DNA from: Nocardia macrotermitis
Lineage (GTDB): Bacteria; Actinomycetota; Actinomycetes; Mycobacteriales; Mycobacteriaceae
Length of the DNA stretch: 64,000 nt
Direction: 5' to 3'
NCBI RefSeq assembly: GCF_009604405.1
Contig: NZ_WEGK01000023.1
Coordinates: forward strand, 47,482-111,481
Shown: positions 1 to 9,007 of the stretch, in pieces
Layout of the letters: every line of letters starts with the position of its first letter
How positions within the stretch are numbered: position 1 is the stretch's first letter
Translations under genes and position numbers: made by a program
Notes under the pieces: model-generated
Seen by the model: the letters and a program-made list of their open reading frames with translations, nothing else
Told to the model about the DNA's origin: nothing
Databases searched by the model: none

Positions 1-1808
1 GCCACGTGATCGGCCGGGTCCTCGAAGCGTGGGAGGCGTTTCACCGCTACCGGGCCCAGTGCGGAGTCGATCGCGACGAGGTCGTCGTAGCGGGCGATGT
101 CGAAACGTCGGCGGACCCGGCCGCGCTCGCCGGGGACGGACAGGGTGACCGAATCCGGTGTGGCCTCGATCAATTCGAGTCCCTCGAAACCGTCGACCGC
201 GAGGCCCGTGCGGGTGAGGCGGTAGCGGATCTCGTGTTTGCCGGTGATGCGGGACTCGTAGGATTTGGACTGGGGTTGGGAGGGAAGATTGCGCCAGCCG
301 CTGGGCAGGCCCGCGCCGATGCGGACCTTCGCACGATTCGCCGCCGCGTCGGACAGGGCCGCCGCCACGATCGAGAGCTTCTCGTCCGACTCGGAAACCA
401 GAGGGGCGGAAAGCTTTTCGATGTCGTGTGTGGCGAAGAACGCGGTGTCGGTATCGCCCGCGAGGAAGGCCGGGTGGCGCAGCACACGGACCAGCAGATC
501 GCGGTTGGTGACCAGGCCGTGGATCTTCGCGCGTTGCAGTGCCGAGGCGAGCAGATGTGCTGCCTCGTCACGGGTTTCGGCGTAGGAGATCACCTTGGAC
601 AGCATCGGGTCGTAGTGCACGCCGACCACCGAGCCGTCGACCACGCCGGTGTCCAGGCGGACGCCGGGCTCGGTCAGGACCGTGAATTCGCCTGTGGTGC
701 CGGGGATGTCGAGCTTGTGGACCGGGCCGCTCTGGGGCTGCCAATCCTGTGCCGGATCCTCCGCGTAGAGGCGCACCTCGATGGAGTGGCCGCGCAGGCC
801 GGGCTGCCGAGCGGGCAGCGGACGGCCCGCCGCCACCTGCAACTGCAATCGGACCAGGTCCAGGCCGGTGACCTGCTCGGTGACCGGATGTTCCACTTGC
901 AGACGGGTATTCATCTCCAGGAAGAAGAAATCACCCCGCTCGTCGGCGAGGAATTCGACCGTGCCCGCACCCTCGTAACCGATCGCCTCCGAGGCCAGTC
1001 GCGCGGCGGTGAACAACCGCTCGCGCATGCCGTCCATCTTCTCCACCAGCGGTGAGGGCGCTTCCTCGACGACCTTCTGGTGCCGTCGCTGGATGGAACA
1101 TTCGCGCTCACCCACCGCCCACACCGTACCGTGCGTATCCGCCATGACCTGCACTTCGATGTGCCGTCCGGTCTCGAGATAGCGCTCGCAGAACACGGTC
1201 GGATCGCCGAAGGCGGATTCGGCCTCGCGGCGCGCGGCCTCGAGTTGCGGGGCCAGATCGGCCACCTCGCGCACTACCCGCATGCCACGACCGCCGCCGC
1301 CCGCGGAGGCTTTGATCAGCACGGGCAGCAGGTCGGGAGTGACCTCGGCCGGATCGAGCTGCTTCAGCACCGGAACTCCGGCCGCGTCCATCATCTTCTT
1401 GGACTCCACCTTGGAGCCCATCTGCTCGATGGCCGCGACGGGCGGGCCGATCCAGGTCAGCCCCGCCTCCTGCACGGCGCGCGCGAATCCGGCGTTCTCG
1501 GAAAGGAATCCGTAGCCGGGATGGATCGCGTCGGCACCGGCGGCCAGGGCGGCCTCGATGATCAGTTCACCGCGCAGGTAGGTCTCGGCCGGGGTGTTGC
1601 CAGGTAGCCGGACGGCCGAATCTGCCTCCGCCACATGGGGAGAGTGCGCGTCGGCATCGGAATACACTGCCGTGGTGGCGATTCCCATCCGGCGGCAGGT
1701 CGCGAAGACGCGCCGGGCGATCTCCCCGCGATTGGCGACCAGGACGTTCGCTAGCCCACCCGTCGCCCGACCACCACCCCTCACCGAATCACTGCGTGAT
1801 GCTGTCAT
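1..1808 (-). CDS. Acyl-CoA carboxylase alpha subunit (biotin carboxylase), 3' end beyond the window
   Basis: ATP-dependent biotin carboxylase subunit of an acyl-CoA carboxylase. About 602 codons are visible. The ATG at 1806-1808 leads into the family N-terminus (VLVANRGEIARRV near residue 20). The ATP-grasp glycine loop KASAGGGGRGM lies near residues 163-174 and EMNTRLQVEH near 295-305. The reading frame is open to the window edge, so the biotinyl domain with its MKM lysine lies outside. The start is 8 nt after the stop of the carboxyltransferase gene, so the two are co-transcribed. The company of an AtuA protein and an acyl-CoA dehydrogenase suggests methylcrotonyl-CoA or geranyl-CoA rather than acetyl-CoA as substrate; that is inference. 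Confidence 0.92.
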   Translation of the reverse strand, partial: MTASRSDSVRGGGRATGGLANVLVANRGEIARRVFATCRRMGIATTAVYSDADAHSPHVAEADSAVRLPGNTPAETYLRGELIIEAALAAGADAIHPGYGFLSENAGFARAVQEAGLTWIGPPVAAIEQMGSKVESKKMMDAAGVPVLKQLDPAEVTPDLLPVLIKASAGGGGRGMRVVREVADLAPQLEAARREAESAFGDPTVFCERYLETGRHIEVQVMADTHGTVWAVGERECSIQRRHQKVVEEAPSPLVEKMDGMRERLFTAARLASEAIGYEGAGTVEFLADERGDFFFLEMNTRLQVEHPVTEQVTGLDLVRLQLQVAAGRPLPARQPGLRGHSIEVRLYAEDPAQDWQPQSGPVHKLDIPGTTGEFTVLTEPGVRLDTGVVDGSVVGVHYDPMLSKVISYAETRDEAAHLLASALQRAKIHGLVTNRDLLVRVLRHPAFLAGDTDTAFFATHDIEKLSAPLVSESDEKLSIVAAALSDAAANRAKVRIGAGLPSGWRNLPSQPQSKSYESRITGKHEIRYRLTRTGLAVDGFEGLELIEATPDSVTLSVPGERGRVRRRFDIARYDDLVAIDSALGPVAVKRLPRFEDPADHV

Positions 1809-1816
1809 AATTCGCC

Positions 1817-3415
1817 TCACATCCGGAAGACGCCGAACCCAGCGGCGCCTTCGATCGGGGCATTGTGGATGGCGGACAACGCCATTCCCAGTACCGTGCG
1901 GGTGTCGCGGGGGTCGATGACGCCGTCGTCGTACAGGCGTCCCGACATGAACATGGGCAGTGATTCGGCCTCGATCTGCGCCTCGATCATCGCGCGCATC
2001 CCCTTGTCGGCCTCCTCGTCGAAGGGCATGCCCCGGGACTCGGCGGCCGCGCGGCCCACGATCGAGATGACGCCCGCCAATTGCGCACCGCCCATGACGG
2101 CGGATTTCGCACTGGGCCAGGCGAATACGAAACGCGGGTCGTAGGCCCGGCCGCACATGCCGTAGTGGCCCGCGCCGTAGGACGCGCCCATCAGCACCGA
2201 GATGTGCGGCACCTTCGAATTGGAGACCGCGTTGATCATCATCGCGCCGTGCTTGATGATGCCCTTCTGCTCGTACTCCTTGCCGACCATGTAGCCGGTT
2301 GTGTTGTGCAGGAACAACAGTGGCGTATCGGACTGGTTCGCCAGCTGGATGAACTGCGCGGCCTTCTGCGCCTCCTCGGAGAACAGCACGCCACGCGCGT
2401 TGGCGAGAATGCCGATCGGATAGCCGTGCAGCTCGGCCCATCCGGTCACCAGGCTCGACCCGTAGAGCGGTTTGAACTCGTCGAAATCCGAACCGTCGAC
2501 CACGCGGGCGATGACCTCGCGCGGATCGAACGGGATCTTCAGATCGGTCGGCACGATGCCGAGCAGTTCGTCCTGGTCGTACCGCGGTTCGACGACCTCG
2601 GCCCGGGGCGCGGGGCCGCGCTTGGTCCAGTTGAGCCGCTTGACGATCGAGCGGCCCAGGCGGATCGCGTCCTGTTCGTCGGTGGCCAGATAGTCGGCCA
2701 GACCCGAGACGCGCGCGTGCATTTCCGCGCCGCCGAGGGATTCGTCGTCGGACTCCTCACCGGTGGCCATCTTCACCAGCGGCGGGCCACCGAGGAACAC
2801 CTTGGAGCGTTCCTTGATCATGACCGTGTAGTCCGACATGCCGGGGATGTACGCGCCACCGGCGGTGGAGTTGCCGAAAACCAGTGCGATGGTGGGGATT
2901 CCGGCCGCCGACAGCCGGGTCAGGTCGCGGAACATGCGACCGCCGGGGACGAAGACCTCCTTCTGCGTCGGCAGATCCGCGCCGCCGGATTCGACCAGGC
3001 CGATGACCGGGAGGCGGTTCTCCAGCGCGATATCGTTCATGCGCAGGTTCTTTCGCAACGTCCACGGGTTCGAGGTGCCGCCGCGCACGGTCGGATCGGG
3101 GGCGACGATCATGCATTCGACGCCCTCCACGATCCCGATGCCCGCGATAACGCTTGCGCCCACGTGGAATTCGCTGCCCCAGGCCGCGAGGGGGGCCAGT
3201 TCCAGGAACGGCGAATCCTCGTCGATGAGCAGTTCGATGCGTTCGCGCGCGGTCAGCTTGCCGCGCTTGCGATGCCGGGCCAGCTTGTCCGGGCCGCCAC
3301 CGGCGATGTTCTTCGCGTATTCGGCCTCGACCTCGGCCAGTTTCGTCGTCATGGCCTCGGCGGCGGCCACGTAATCCGCCGACGCCGCATCCAGTGTGCT
3401 ACGCAGAATGCTCAA
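1817..3415 (-). CDS. Acyl-CoA carboxylase beta subunit (carboxyltransferase)
   Basis: Carboxyltransferase partner of the downstream biotin carboxylase, 532 aa, typical for methylcrotonyl-CoA and propionyl-CoA carboxylase beta chains. The crotonase-like fold shows motifs such as AGGAYIPGMSDY and the second-half stretch GASYGAGHYGMCGRAYDP. The frame stays open well upstream, but the N-terminal family pattern (SILRSTLDAASADYVAAAEA) begins at a TTG whose TTGA overlaps the stop of the acyl-CoA dehydrogenase gene. I therefore chose TTG at 3413-3415. This is translational coupling in a four-gene operon. Substrate cannot be read from the sequence; leucine or acyclic terpene breakdown fits the context. 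Confidence 0.92.
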   Translation of the reverse strand: MSILRSTLDAASADYVAAAEAMTTKLAEVEAEYAKNIAGGGPDKLARHRKRGKLTARERIELLIDEDSPFLELAPLAAWGSEFHVGASVIAGIGIVEGVECMIVAPDPTVRGGTSNPWTLRKNLRMNDIALENRLPVIGLVESGGADLPTQKEVFVPGGRMFRDLTRLSAAGIPTIALVFGNSTAGGAYIPGMSDYTVMIKERSKVFLGGPPLVKMATGEESDDESLGGAEMHARVSGLADYLATDEQDAIRLGRSIVKRLNWTKRGPAPRAEVVEPRYDQDELLGIVPTDLKIPFDPREVIARVVDGSDFDEFKPLYGSSLVTGWAELHGYPIGILANARGVLFSEEAQKAAQFIQLANQSDTPLLFLHNTTGYMVGKEYEQKGIIKHGAMMINAVSNSKVPHISVLMGASYGAGHYGMCGRAYDPRFVFAWPSAKSAVMGGAQLAGVISIVGRAAAESRGMPFDEEADKGMRAMIEAQIEAESLPMFMSGRLYDDGVIDPRDTRTVLGMALSAIHNAPIEGAAGFGVFRM

Positions 3416-4569
3416 GACTGGAACCCCAATCGCTTGGCCGCGAGGCTGGTCAGGATCTCGTTCGTGCCACCGCCGATGCCGAGGATGCGCACGTCCCGAT
3501 AATGCCGCTCGACCTCGGACTCGCGCATGTAGCCGAGTCCACCGAACAGCTGAACCGCCTGGTGCGCAACCCATTCCGCGGTTTCCACGGCGGTGTTCTT
3601 GGCGAAGCACACCTCCGCGATCAGATCGGTGTCGCCCGCCGCCGCCCGCTCGACCACGTGGTGGGTGTACACCCGCGCGATGTCGATCCGGCGTGCCATC
3701 TCCGACAACGTGTTCTGCACCGCCTGGCGGCTGATCAGCGGGCGACCGAAGGTCTCCCGATCCCGGCACCATTGCAGGGTCAGATCCAGGCAGCGCTGCG
3801 CATGTCCGTACGCCTGCGCGGACAGCCCCACCCGCTCACTCACGAATGCCTGTGCGATCTGGGCGAATCCGCTGTTCTCGACGCCGACCAGATTCGACAC
3901 CGGTACGCGCGCATCGACATACGAGAGTTCGGCGGTGTCCGAGGCCAGCCAGCCCATCTTCTCCAGCTTGCGGCTGACGGTGAAACCTGGCGTGCCCTTC
4001 TCCACCACGAGCAGCGAAACACCCGCCGCGCCAGCGCCTCCCGTGCGCACGGCGGTGACCACATAGTCCGCGCGCACGCCGGAGGTGATGAACGTCTTCG
4101 AGCCGTTCACCACGTAGTCGTCGCCGTCGCGCACGGCGGTGGTGCGCAGATGTCCGACGTCCGAGCCGCCGCTGGGTTCGGTGATGGCCAGTGAGCCGAT
4201 CTTCTCCCCCGCCAGTGTCGGTTTCACCCAGCGGTCGATCTGCTCGGTGTTCCCGGCCGCGATGAGGTGCGGGACAGCGATTCCGCAGGTGAACAGCGAA
4301 GCGAAGACGCCGCCCGAACTGCCCGCGTAATGCATTTCCTCGCAGACGATCGCGGCGTCGAGGCCGTCACCGCCGGAGCCGCCGACGGACTCGGGGAACT
4401 GGATGCCCAGCAGGCCCAGCGCGCCCGCCTTCTTGTGCAACTCGCGCGGGATCTCACCGGCGCGTTCCCACTCGTCCAGATTGGGCAGTACCTCGCGTTC
4501 GGCGAAACCTCTTACGGTGGAACGTAGTTCGCGCCGCTCAGGTGTTTCCCAAGGGTTCACATAGGTCAT
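3412..4569 (-). CDS. Acyl-CoA dehydrogenase (isovaleryl/citronellyl-CoA type)
   Basis: FAD-dependent acyl-CoA dehydrogenase of 385 aa, the usual length. FAD/substrate motifs AITEPSGGSDVG and RDRETFGRPL are present. The C-terminal signature reads GIGGGTNEI, so the glutamate used by medium-chain enzymes (in YEGT) is glycine here. This is also true of isovaleryl-CoA-type enzymes, which take their base from another helix. The start is ATG 4567-4569, preceded by GGGAGGA seven bases upstream; an upstream in-frame start at 4614 lacks support. It overlaps the carboxyltransferase start by 4 nt. It likely supplies the alpha,beta-unsaturated branched acyl-CoA that the carboxylase then uses. Confidence 0.9.
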   Translation of the reverse strand: MTYVNPWETPERRELRSTVRGFAEREVLPNLDEWERAGEIPRELHKKAGALGLLGIQFPESVGGSGGDGLDAAIVCEEMHYAGSSGGVFASLFTCGIAVPHLIAAGNTEQIDRWVKPTLAGEKIGSLAITEPSGGSDVGHLRTTAVRDGDDYVVNGSKTFITSGVRADYVVTAVRTGGAGAAGVSLLVVEKGTPGFTVSRKLEKMGWLASDTAELSYVDARVPVSNLVGVENSGFAQIAQAFVSERVGLSAQAYGHAQRCLDLTLQWCRDRETFGRPLISRQAVQNTLSEMARRIDIARVYTHHVVERAAAGDTDLIAEVCFAKNTAVETAEWVAHQAVQLFGGLGYMRESEVERHYRDVRILGIGGGTNEILTSLAAKRLGFQS

Positions 4570-4675
4570 CGTTGCGTCCTCCCGGGCCTGCACCAGCGCC
4601 CTCCTCGGTGACACCCCGCCGCTTCCCGCGGGCGTCGACTGTTCATGACTGATGTCCCCTCGGCTGCGCGATTGC

Positions 4676-6391
4676 TCATGGCAGCAGTTCCACGGGGATA
4701 TCGATGTGCCGGGCCCGGAGCCATTCCCCGAGCCCCTTGGCCTGCGGATCGAAGCGGGCCTGATAGGCCACGCCCTCGCCGAGCAGGTCCTCGACGATGA
4801 AGTTCAATGCCCGCAGATTCGGCAGCACGTGCCGGGTGACGGTCAGTTTCGCGGTTTCGGGGAGTAGCTCGCGCAAGGTGTCGACGGTCAAAGTCTGTGC
4901 CAGCCAGGCGAATTGGTCGTCGGTGCGGACCCAGACGCCGATATTGGCGTTGCCGCCCTTGTCGCCGGAGCGGGCCATGGCGATGGTTCCCAGCGGTTTG
5001 CGTTCGGTCTCACCGGATGAAATGAACCGGGGCACAGCGGGTTCGGGGACATCCGCGAGTTCCAGGGTCTCGGCAGCGGGCAGGATGGCGACCTCGTCGC
5101 CGTCGGGCAGCACCGCGACGTGCGGCACCTGCCCGGCATCCACATAGCCCGCCGTGAACACCCCGTACGGGCCGCCGTTTCCCGGCGGCGCGGTCAGCGT
5201 GAATCCCGGATAGCTCGCCAACGCCAATTCCACTGCCACACTGGAGAATGCGCGACCGACCTTGTTCGGATCCGGATCGCGGACCACGCAGCGCAGCAGC
5301 GCGCTACCCTGCTCCTCGGTCTCCGGGTCGGGCCGGTCCAGGCGGCTCAGGGTCCAGTCGAGTTCGGCCGGACGCACCGCCAGCCACGATTCCAGCTGAC
5401 GTCGCGCGAGTGCGGCCTTGGCCTCGATGTCCAAACCGGTGAGGATGAAGGTCATCTCGTTGCGGAAGCCGCCGATGGTGTTGAGCGAGACCTTGGTTCG
5501 CGGCGGCGGGGCCTCGCCGGTCACGGCATCGATCAACACTCGGTCCGGACTCTGTTGGCTCAGCCGGATACTGTCCAGCCGAGTAGTCACATCCGGTCCC
5601 GCGTAACGCGCGCTCTGGATCTCGTACATCAGTTGCGCGGCAACGGTATCCACGGTGACCGCGCCGTCGGTCCCGTCGTGTTTGGTGATGACGCTGCTGC
5701 CGTCCCGCCGCACCTCCGCGATCGGGAATCCCGGACGCCCCAGATCGCCGAGTTCGGTGAAGAACGCGAAATTGCCGCCGGTGGCCTGGGTTCCGCATTC
5801 GATCACGTGTCCCGCCACCACCGCACCGGCCAGCGCGTCGTAATCCGTACGCCCCCAACCGAAATGGGCCGCCGCCGGTCCGACCACCAGCGAGGCGTCG
5901 GTGACCCGCCCGGTCACCACCACATCCGCGCCCGCGTGCAATGCCTCCGCGATACCCCACGCCCCGAGATACGCGTTGGCGGTCAGCGGCGATCCGAGTT
6001 CGAGTTCGCTCGCCCGCGGCAGCAGATCGTCCCCGGCCACGTACGCGACTTTCGTTGCCAGCCCGAGCTTTTCGGACAACTCCCGAACCCGCAGCGCCAA
6101 CCCCGCCGGATTCAGCCCGCCCGCGTTGGCGACGATCCGCACCCCGCGCTCGAGCGCCGTCCCGAGACTGTCCTGCAACTGCCGCAGAAAGGTCTTGGCG
6201 TACCCCAGCGCGGGATCCTTCATCCGATCCCGCCCCAGGATCAACATGGTCAACTCGGCCAGATAATCCCCGGTCAGCACGTCGAGCTGCCCACCGTCGA
6301 GCATCTCTCGCATCGCCCCGGCCCGATCCCCGTAAAACCCGGAACAGTTCCCGATCCGGATGACCTCCGCATCGCGCGCCAATCCGCCCAT
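4676..6391 (-). CDS. AtuA family protein (acyclic terpene utilization / DUF1446)
   Basis: 571 aa. The N-terminal part has the AtuA/DUF1446 pattern (VIRIGNCSGFYGDR, GDYLAEL, NAGGLNP) and the C-terminal small domain carries ARSGDKGGNANIGV. AtuA is needed for citronellol/geraniol degradation in Pseudomonas, but its reaction is not established. I chose ATG 6389-6391 with a GGGAGGCGGCAGG purine stretch upstream; a TTG six codons earlier is possible. It is the first gene of the minus-strand operon running into the acyl-CoA dehydrogenase and carboxylase genes, with about 105 nt between it and the next gene. No regulator of the operon is visible nearby. Confidence 0.88.
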   Translation of the reverse strand: MGGLARDAEVIRIGNCSGFYGDRAGAMREMLDGGQLDVLTGDYLAELTMLILGRDRMKDPALGYAKTFLRQLQDSLGTALERGVRIVANAGGLNPAGLALRVRELSEKLGLATKVAYVAGDDLLPRASELELGSPLTANAYLGAWGIAEALHAGADVVVTGRVTDASLVVGPAAAHFGWGRTDYDALAGAVVAGHVIECGTQATGGNFAFFTELGDLGRPGFPIAEVRRDGSSVITKHDGTDGAVTVDTVAAQLMYEIQSARYAGPDVTTRLDSIRLSQQSPDRVLIDAVTGEAPPPRTKVSLNTIGGFRNEMTFILTGLDIEAKAALARRQLESWLAVRPAELDWTLSRLDRPDPETEEQGSALLRCVVRDPDPNKVGRAFSSVAVELALASYPGFTLTAPPGNGGPYGVFTAGYVDAGQVPHVAVLPDGDEVAILPAAETLELADVPEPAVPRFISSGETERKPLGTIAMARSGDKGGNANIGVWVRTDDQFAWLAQTLTVDTLRELLPETAKLTVTRHVLPNLRALNFIVEDLLGEGVAYQARFDPQAKGLGEWLRARHIDIPVELLP

Positions 6392-6669
6392 CAGCCTGCC
6401 GCCTCCCAACCTGAGCCGCGCCTACGGCGTCCTCGCCGCACCGCCTACAGCGTCACATCTCCCCGAGAAAAAATCAAGCATGAGTGCTTGTTATGTGCAC
6501 TCCCCCCCGCCACCGACCTGGTCAGCGGACCCCGAGGCCGATTCTTCTCCTCCGCGACACCATTCAGCCGGGAATTGCCCACCTCGCGGACATCGGGCGA
6601 TCGCACGGATACGGGGCTCTTCGGGGGGGCCGCGGCCCTGCACGACACAGCGGAGGCCAAGATGGCAGG

Positions 6670-6828
6670 GTGTCGCACTCCCTGATCGTGGTCGTCCTGT
6701 TGGCCCTCGCCGGTTTCCTGATCGGCGGGGCCTTCACCACCTGGCGCAACGGCGGTCGGTTCGTCGGCGCCATCCTCGGCGTCTGCGCGGTGTTGGCGGT
6801 GGTCGGGGCGGTGTTGTGGTGGCGATGA
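6670..6828 (+). CDS. Small two-helix membrane protein (52 aa)
   Basis: A 52-residue protein starting at GTG 6670-6672. Two hydrophobic segments (about residues 5-22 and 33-50) are separated by a polar turn, TTWRNGGR. A GGAGG lies at 6651-6655 and a closer GCAGG sits just before the start. It ends 3 nt before the convergent cyclase gene. The function is unknown; the clean two-helix pattern and lack of alternative frames make it plausible as a real gene. The 278 nt upstream, between it and the AtuA gene, show no further coding. Confidence 0.6.
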   Translation: MSHSLIVVVLLALAGFLIGGAFTTWRNGGRFVGAILGVCAVLAVVGAVLWWR

Positions 6829-6831
6829 AGG

Positions 6832-7905
6832 TCAGATGCCGTCGAGGCGGAAGATCTTCAGGTCCTCCGGGACGCCGCTGAGGGGTGCGGCGAACAGGCC
6901 GCGGCGGTAGGGCTTGACGGTGCAGCCCAGGTCGTCGAGGGTTTCCGGGCGCAGGGCGTCCAGGGTGGTCTGGGAGATCATGGTGTTGCCGTTGCCGCCG
7001 GCCTCCATCACGCGCGCGGCGATGGTGACGTCGACGCCCAGCCAGTCGCCGCCGATCTCGCGTGGTGAGCCGGTGTGCAGGCCGATCCGCATCTGCGGCC
7101 GGTAATTCGGCACATCCAACGCCGTCAACTGCCGTTTCGCGGCGATCGCGGCGCGCACGGCGGCATCGGGACTCAGGAAGACCGCCATCACGCCGTCACC
7201 CATGCGCTTGATCACCCGGCCGCCGCGATCCACGATCGGCGGTTCGATCGCCGTCGCGACCCGGCGCAGGAAATCCAGCGTCGCCTCGTCCCCGGCCGTA
7301 AGCGACCAGCGGGAGAACGACACCAGATCGGTGAACATCACAGTTATCGGCTCGCTACCTTTTCCGCGGCCGACCCGTTCCAACATCGCCTGCCAGACCT
7401 GCAGGGCGCCGAGGCCGATCTCCTTGGCCGCGCTGGGCGAATCGCCGACGAGTTTGTCCGCCGCGCGCGCCACCGCCTGCGGTCCGCCGGGACCCGACAC
7501 CGACAGCGGATCGCCGAAAGCCGGGTCACCGGGCAGGTTTTCGCGCGCCTTGCGAATCACGCCGATCAGATCCCTGCGCTGATTCGCCGCGGACATCAGC
7601 GCGGACAGCTGTCCGGCACGCAGCCGCGCGCCCGATCGGCGGCCGTTCGGCTCGGCATCCACCGGTTCCAACGGAATCACCACGTCCGGGCCATTTTCCG
7701 CCGCTTGCCCGTCCGGCGATCGTCCGGCATCCACGGGTTCCTCACTCTCGCCGCCATCGCGCGCGGACTGCGGCTCGCCGGCACCGGCGGAATTTCCGGT
7801 ATCGCCAGTGCGACGCGCTTTTTCGCCGTCGGCGGAGGAGGATTCACTCACGCCCAGAGCGTATCTCAGACGCCCTCCGGTGGGCAGATCGTCGATTATC
7901 GCCAC
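6832..7905 (-). CDS. Class III adenylate/guanylate cyclase
   Basis: 357 aa. The N-terminal ~100 residues are charged and disordered, followed by a helical region and a C-terminal cyclase catalytic domain (about residues 180-350). Metal aspartates are in VMFTDLVSFS and RMGDGVMAVF; the purine-selecting lysine position is VIKRMGDG. In the transition-state motif the usual Asn of NxxxR reads Thr (VTIAARV), an unusual substitution. No transmembrane segment is seen, so the protein is likely cytosolic. It is a single gene, convergent with the small membrane protein gene, and no sensor domain is recognisable. cAMP is the more likely product given the lysine, but this is inferred. Confidence 0.88.
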   Translation of the reverse strand: MAIIDDLPTGGRLRYALGVSESSSADGEKARRTGDTGNSAGAGEPQSARDGGESEEPVDAGRSPDGQAAENGPDVVIPLEPVDAEPNGRRSGARLRAGQLSALMSAANQRRDLIGVIRKARENLPGDPAFGDPLSVSGPGGPQAVARAADKLVGDSPSAAKEIGLGALQVWQAMLERVGRGKGSEPITVMFTDLVSFSRWSLTAGDEATLDFLRRVATAIEPPIVDRGGRVIKRMGDGVMAVFLSPDAAVRAAIAAKRQLTALDVPNYRPQMRIGLHTGSPREIGGDWLGVDVTIAARVMEAGGNGNTMISQTTLDALRPETLDDLGCTVKPYRRGLFAAPLSGVPEDLKIFRLDGI

Positions 7906-8049
7906 CCCTTCACCTCTCTATCGGACGGAGCGAACACGGCACTGGGTCCGCCGATGGATAGGTTTGCTGCCACGATGCTACGCACCGGTATTTCACTCCG
8001 AAAGAGCTGTAAGGAACAGTTAACCGAGGATTTCCATCCGTCGAACGCA

Positions 8050-8087
8050 CATCGGCCCGATGCGCGTAGGGGCGCATCGGGCCGATG
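8050..8087 (-). terminator. Hairpin downstream of the ABC exporter operon
   Basis: Perfect 16-bp inverted repeat (8050-8065 and 8072-8087) with a 6-nt loop. It sits about 100 nt after the permease stop and before the cyclase gene. There is no strong T-run, so it may act as a Rho-assisted or bidirectional terminator. Confidence 0.6.
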
Positions 8088-8188
8088 AGGTCACGCCGAA
8101 CGGGCAGTGCGCGACGTGACCGGGGTGCGGCGATCGCCCGACGCGATCGCCTCCCGCCCCGGGCAGCGAGGGAAGGCTCCCGGGGAGT

Positions 8189-9007
8189 TCAGGCGTCGCG
8201 CTTGTTCACCACGAACAGCGCCCCGCCGAAGATGATCGCCACGATGACCGCGAAGTAGACCAGCCCACCCCACGGCCCCCAGTGCCAGGGCAGATCGCCG
8301 CCACCGGCGGTCCCCAGGAAACGCCCGGCGTTCTGGAACGGCAGGAACACCTCGATATTGCGGCCGAGCTTGCCGAACGCGCCCACGATCGGCTCGATCA
8401 GCACCGGCCACACGATCAGCAGCGAGATCGCCCCGGCGGACTGCCGGATCAGCGCACCCACGCCGACCGACAGGAACACCACCAGCGCCACGAAGATCGG
8501 CACCGAATAGAACACGTGCGCGTCGCCGTGCGTCAGGCTCATGTTCCGGCCCGCGGCCTGCGACAGCATCAGCTTGAAGATGAAGAAGCTCAGGAAGGTC
8601 AGCACCACCGAGAGCACCGCCGCGGCCACCGCGATCAGCCCGGCCTTGGACAGCAGCACCAGGCTGCGGTTCGGCGCGGCCAGGAACGTCGCGCGGATGG
8701 TGCCGAAGCGGTACTCACTGGTGATCGCGAGCGCGGCCAGGATCATGATCATGATGTAGCCGAATCCGGGCATCCCCTGCGAGGCGCCGGTAATGCCCAG
8801 TCCCGCAATGGAATTCCCGGGCGCCGGATCCTCGGTGAGCATCGGATGCCCGGCCGCGGCCTGCCGGTGGTACTCGGTCACGCTGACGTTCACCAGCAGG
8901 CTGAACAGCGCCGCCATGCCGAGTGCGAACACGACCGTCAGCGCCGTGCACCACATGGGTGAGCGCGTCGAGGTGAGTTTGATCCGTTCCGCCGTCAATA
9001 CGCCCAT
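8189..9007 (-). CDS. ABC-2 type transporter permease
   Basis: 272-aa integral membrane protein with about six hydrophobic segments, beginning MGVLTAERIKLTSTRSPMW, the usual N-terminus of ABC-2 permeases in actinobacteria. Its ATG overlaps the stop of the ATPase gene (CATCA at 9005-9009), so the two are translated together and form an exporter. The conserved stretch ITSEYRFGTIRATFLAAPNR is typical of the family. The substrate is unknown; drug or peptide export is the usual guess. Confidence 0.9.
   Translation of the reverse strand: MGVLTAERIKLTSTRSPMWCTALTVVFALGMAALFSLLVNVSVTEYHRQAAAGHPMLTEDPAPGNSIAGLGITGASQGMPGFGYIMIMILAALAITSEYRFGTIRATFLAAPNRSLVLLSKAGLIAVAAAVLSVVLTFLSFFIFKLMLSQAAGRNMSLTHGDAHVFYSVPIFVALVVFLSVGVGALIRQSAGAISLLIVWPVLIEPIVGAFGKLGRNIEVFLPFQNAGRFLGTAGGGDLPWHWGPWGGLVYFAVIVAIIFGGALFVVNKRDA

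Noticed and set aside
2081..3502. 473-codon plus-strand frame opposite the carboxyltransferase
   Set aside because: Antisense shadow; the minus strand encodes a complete enzyme.
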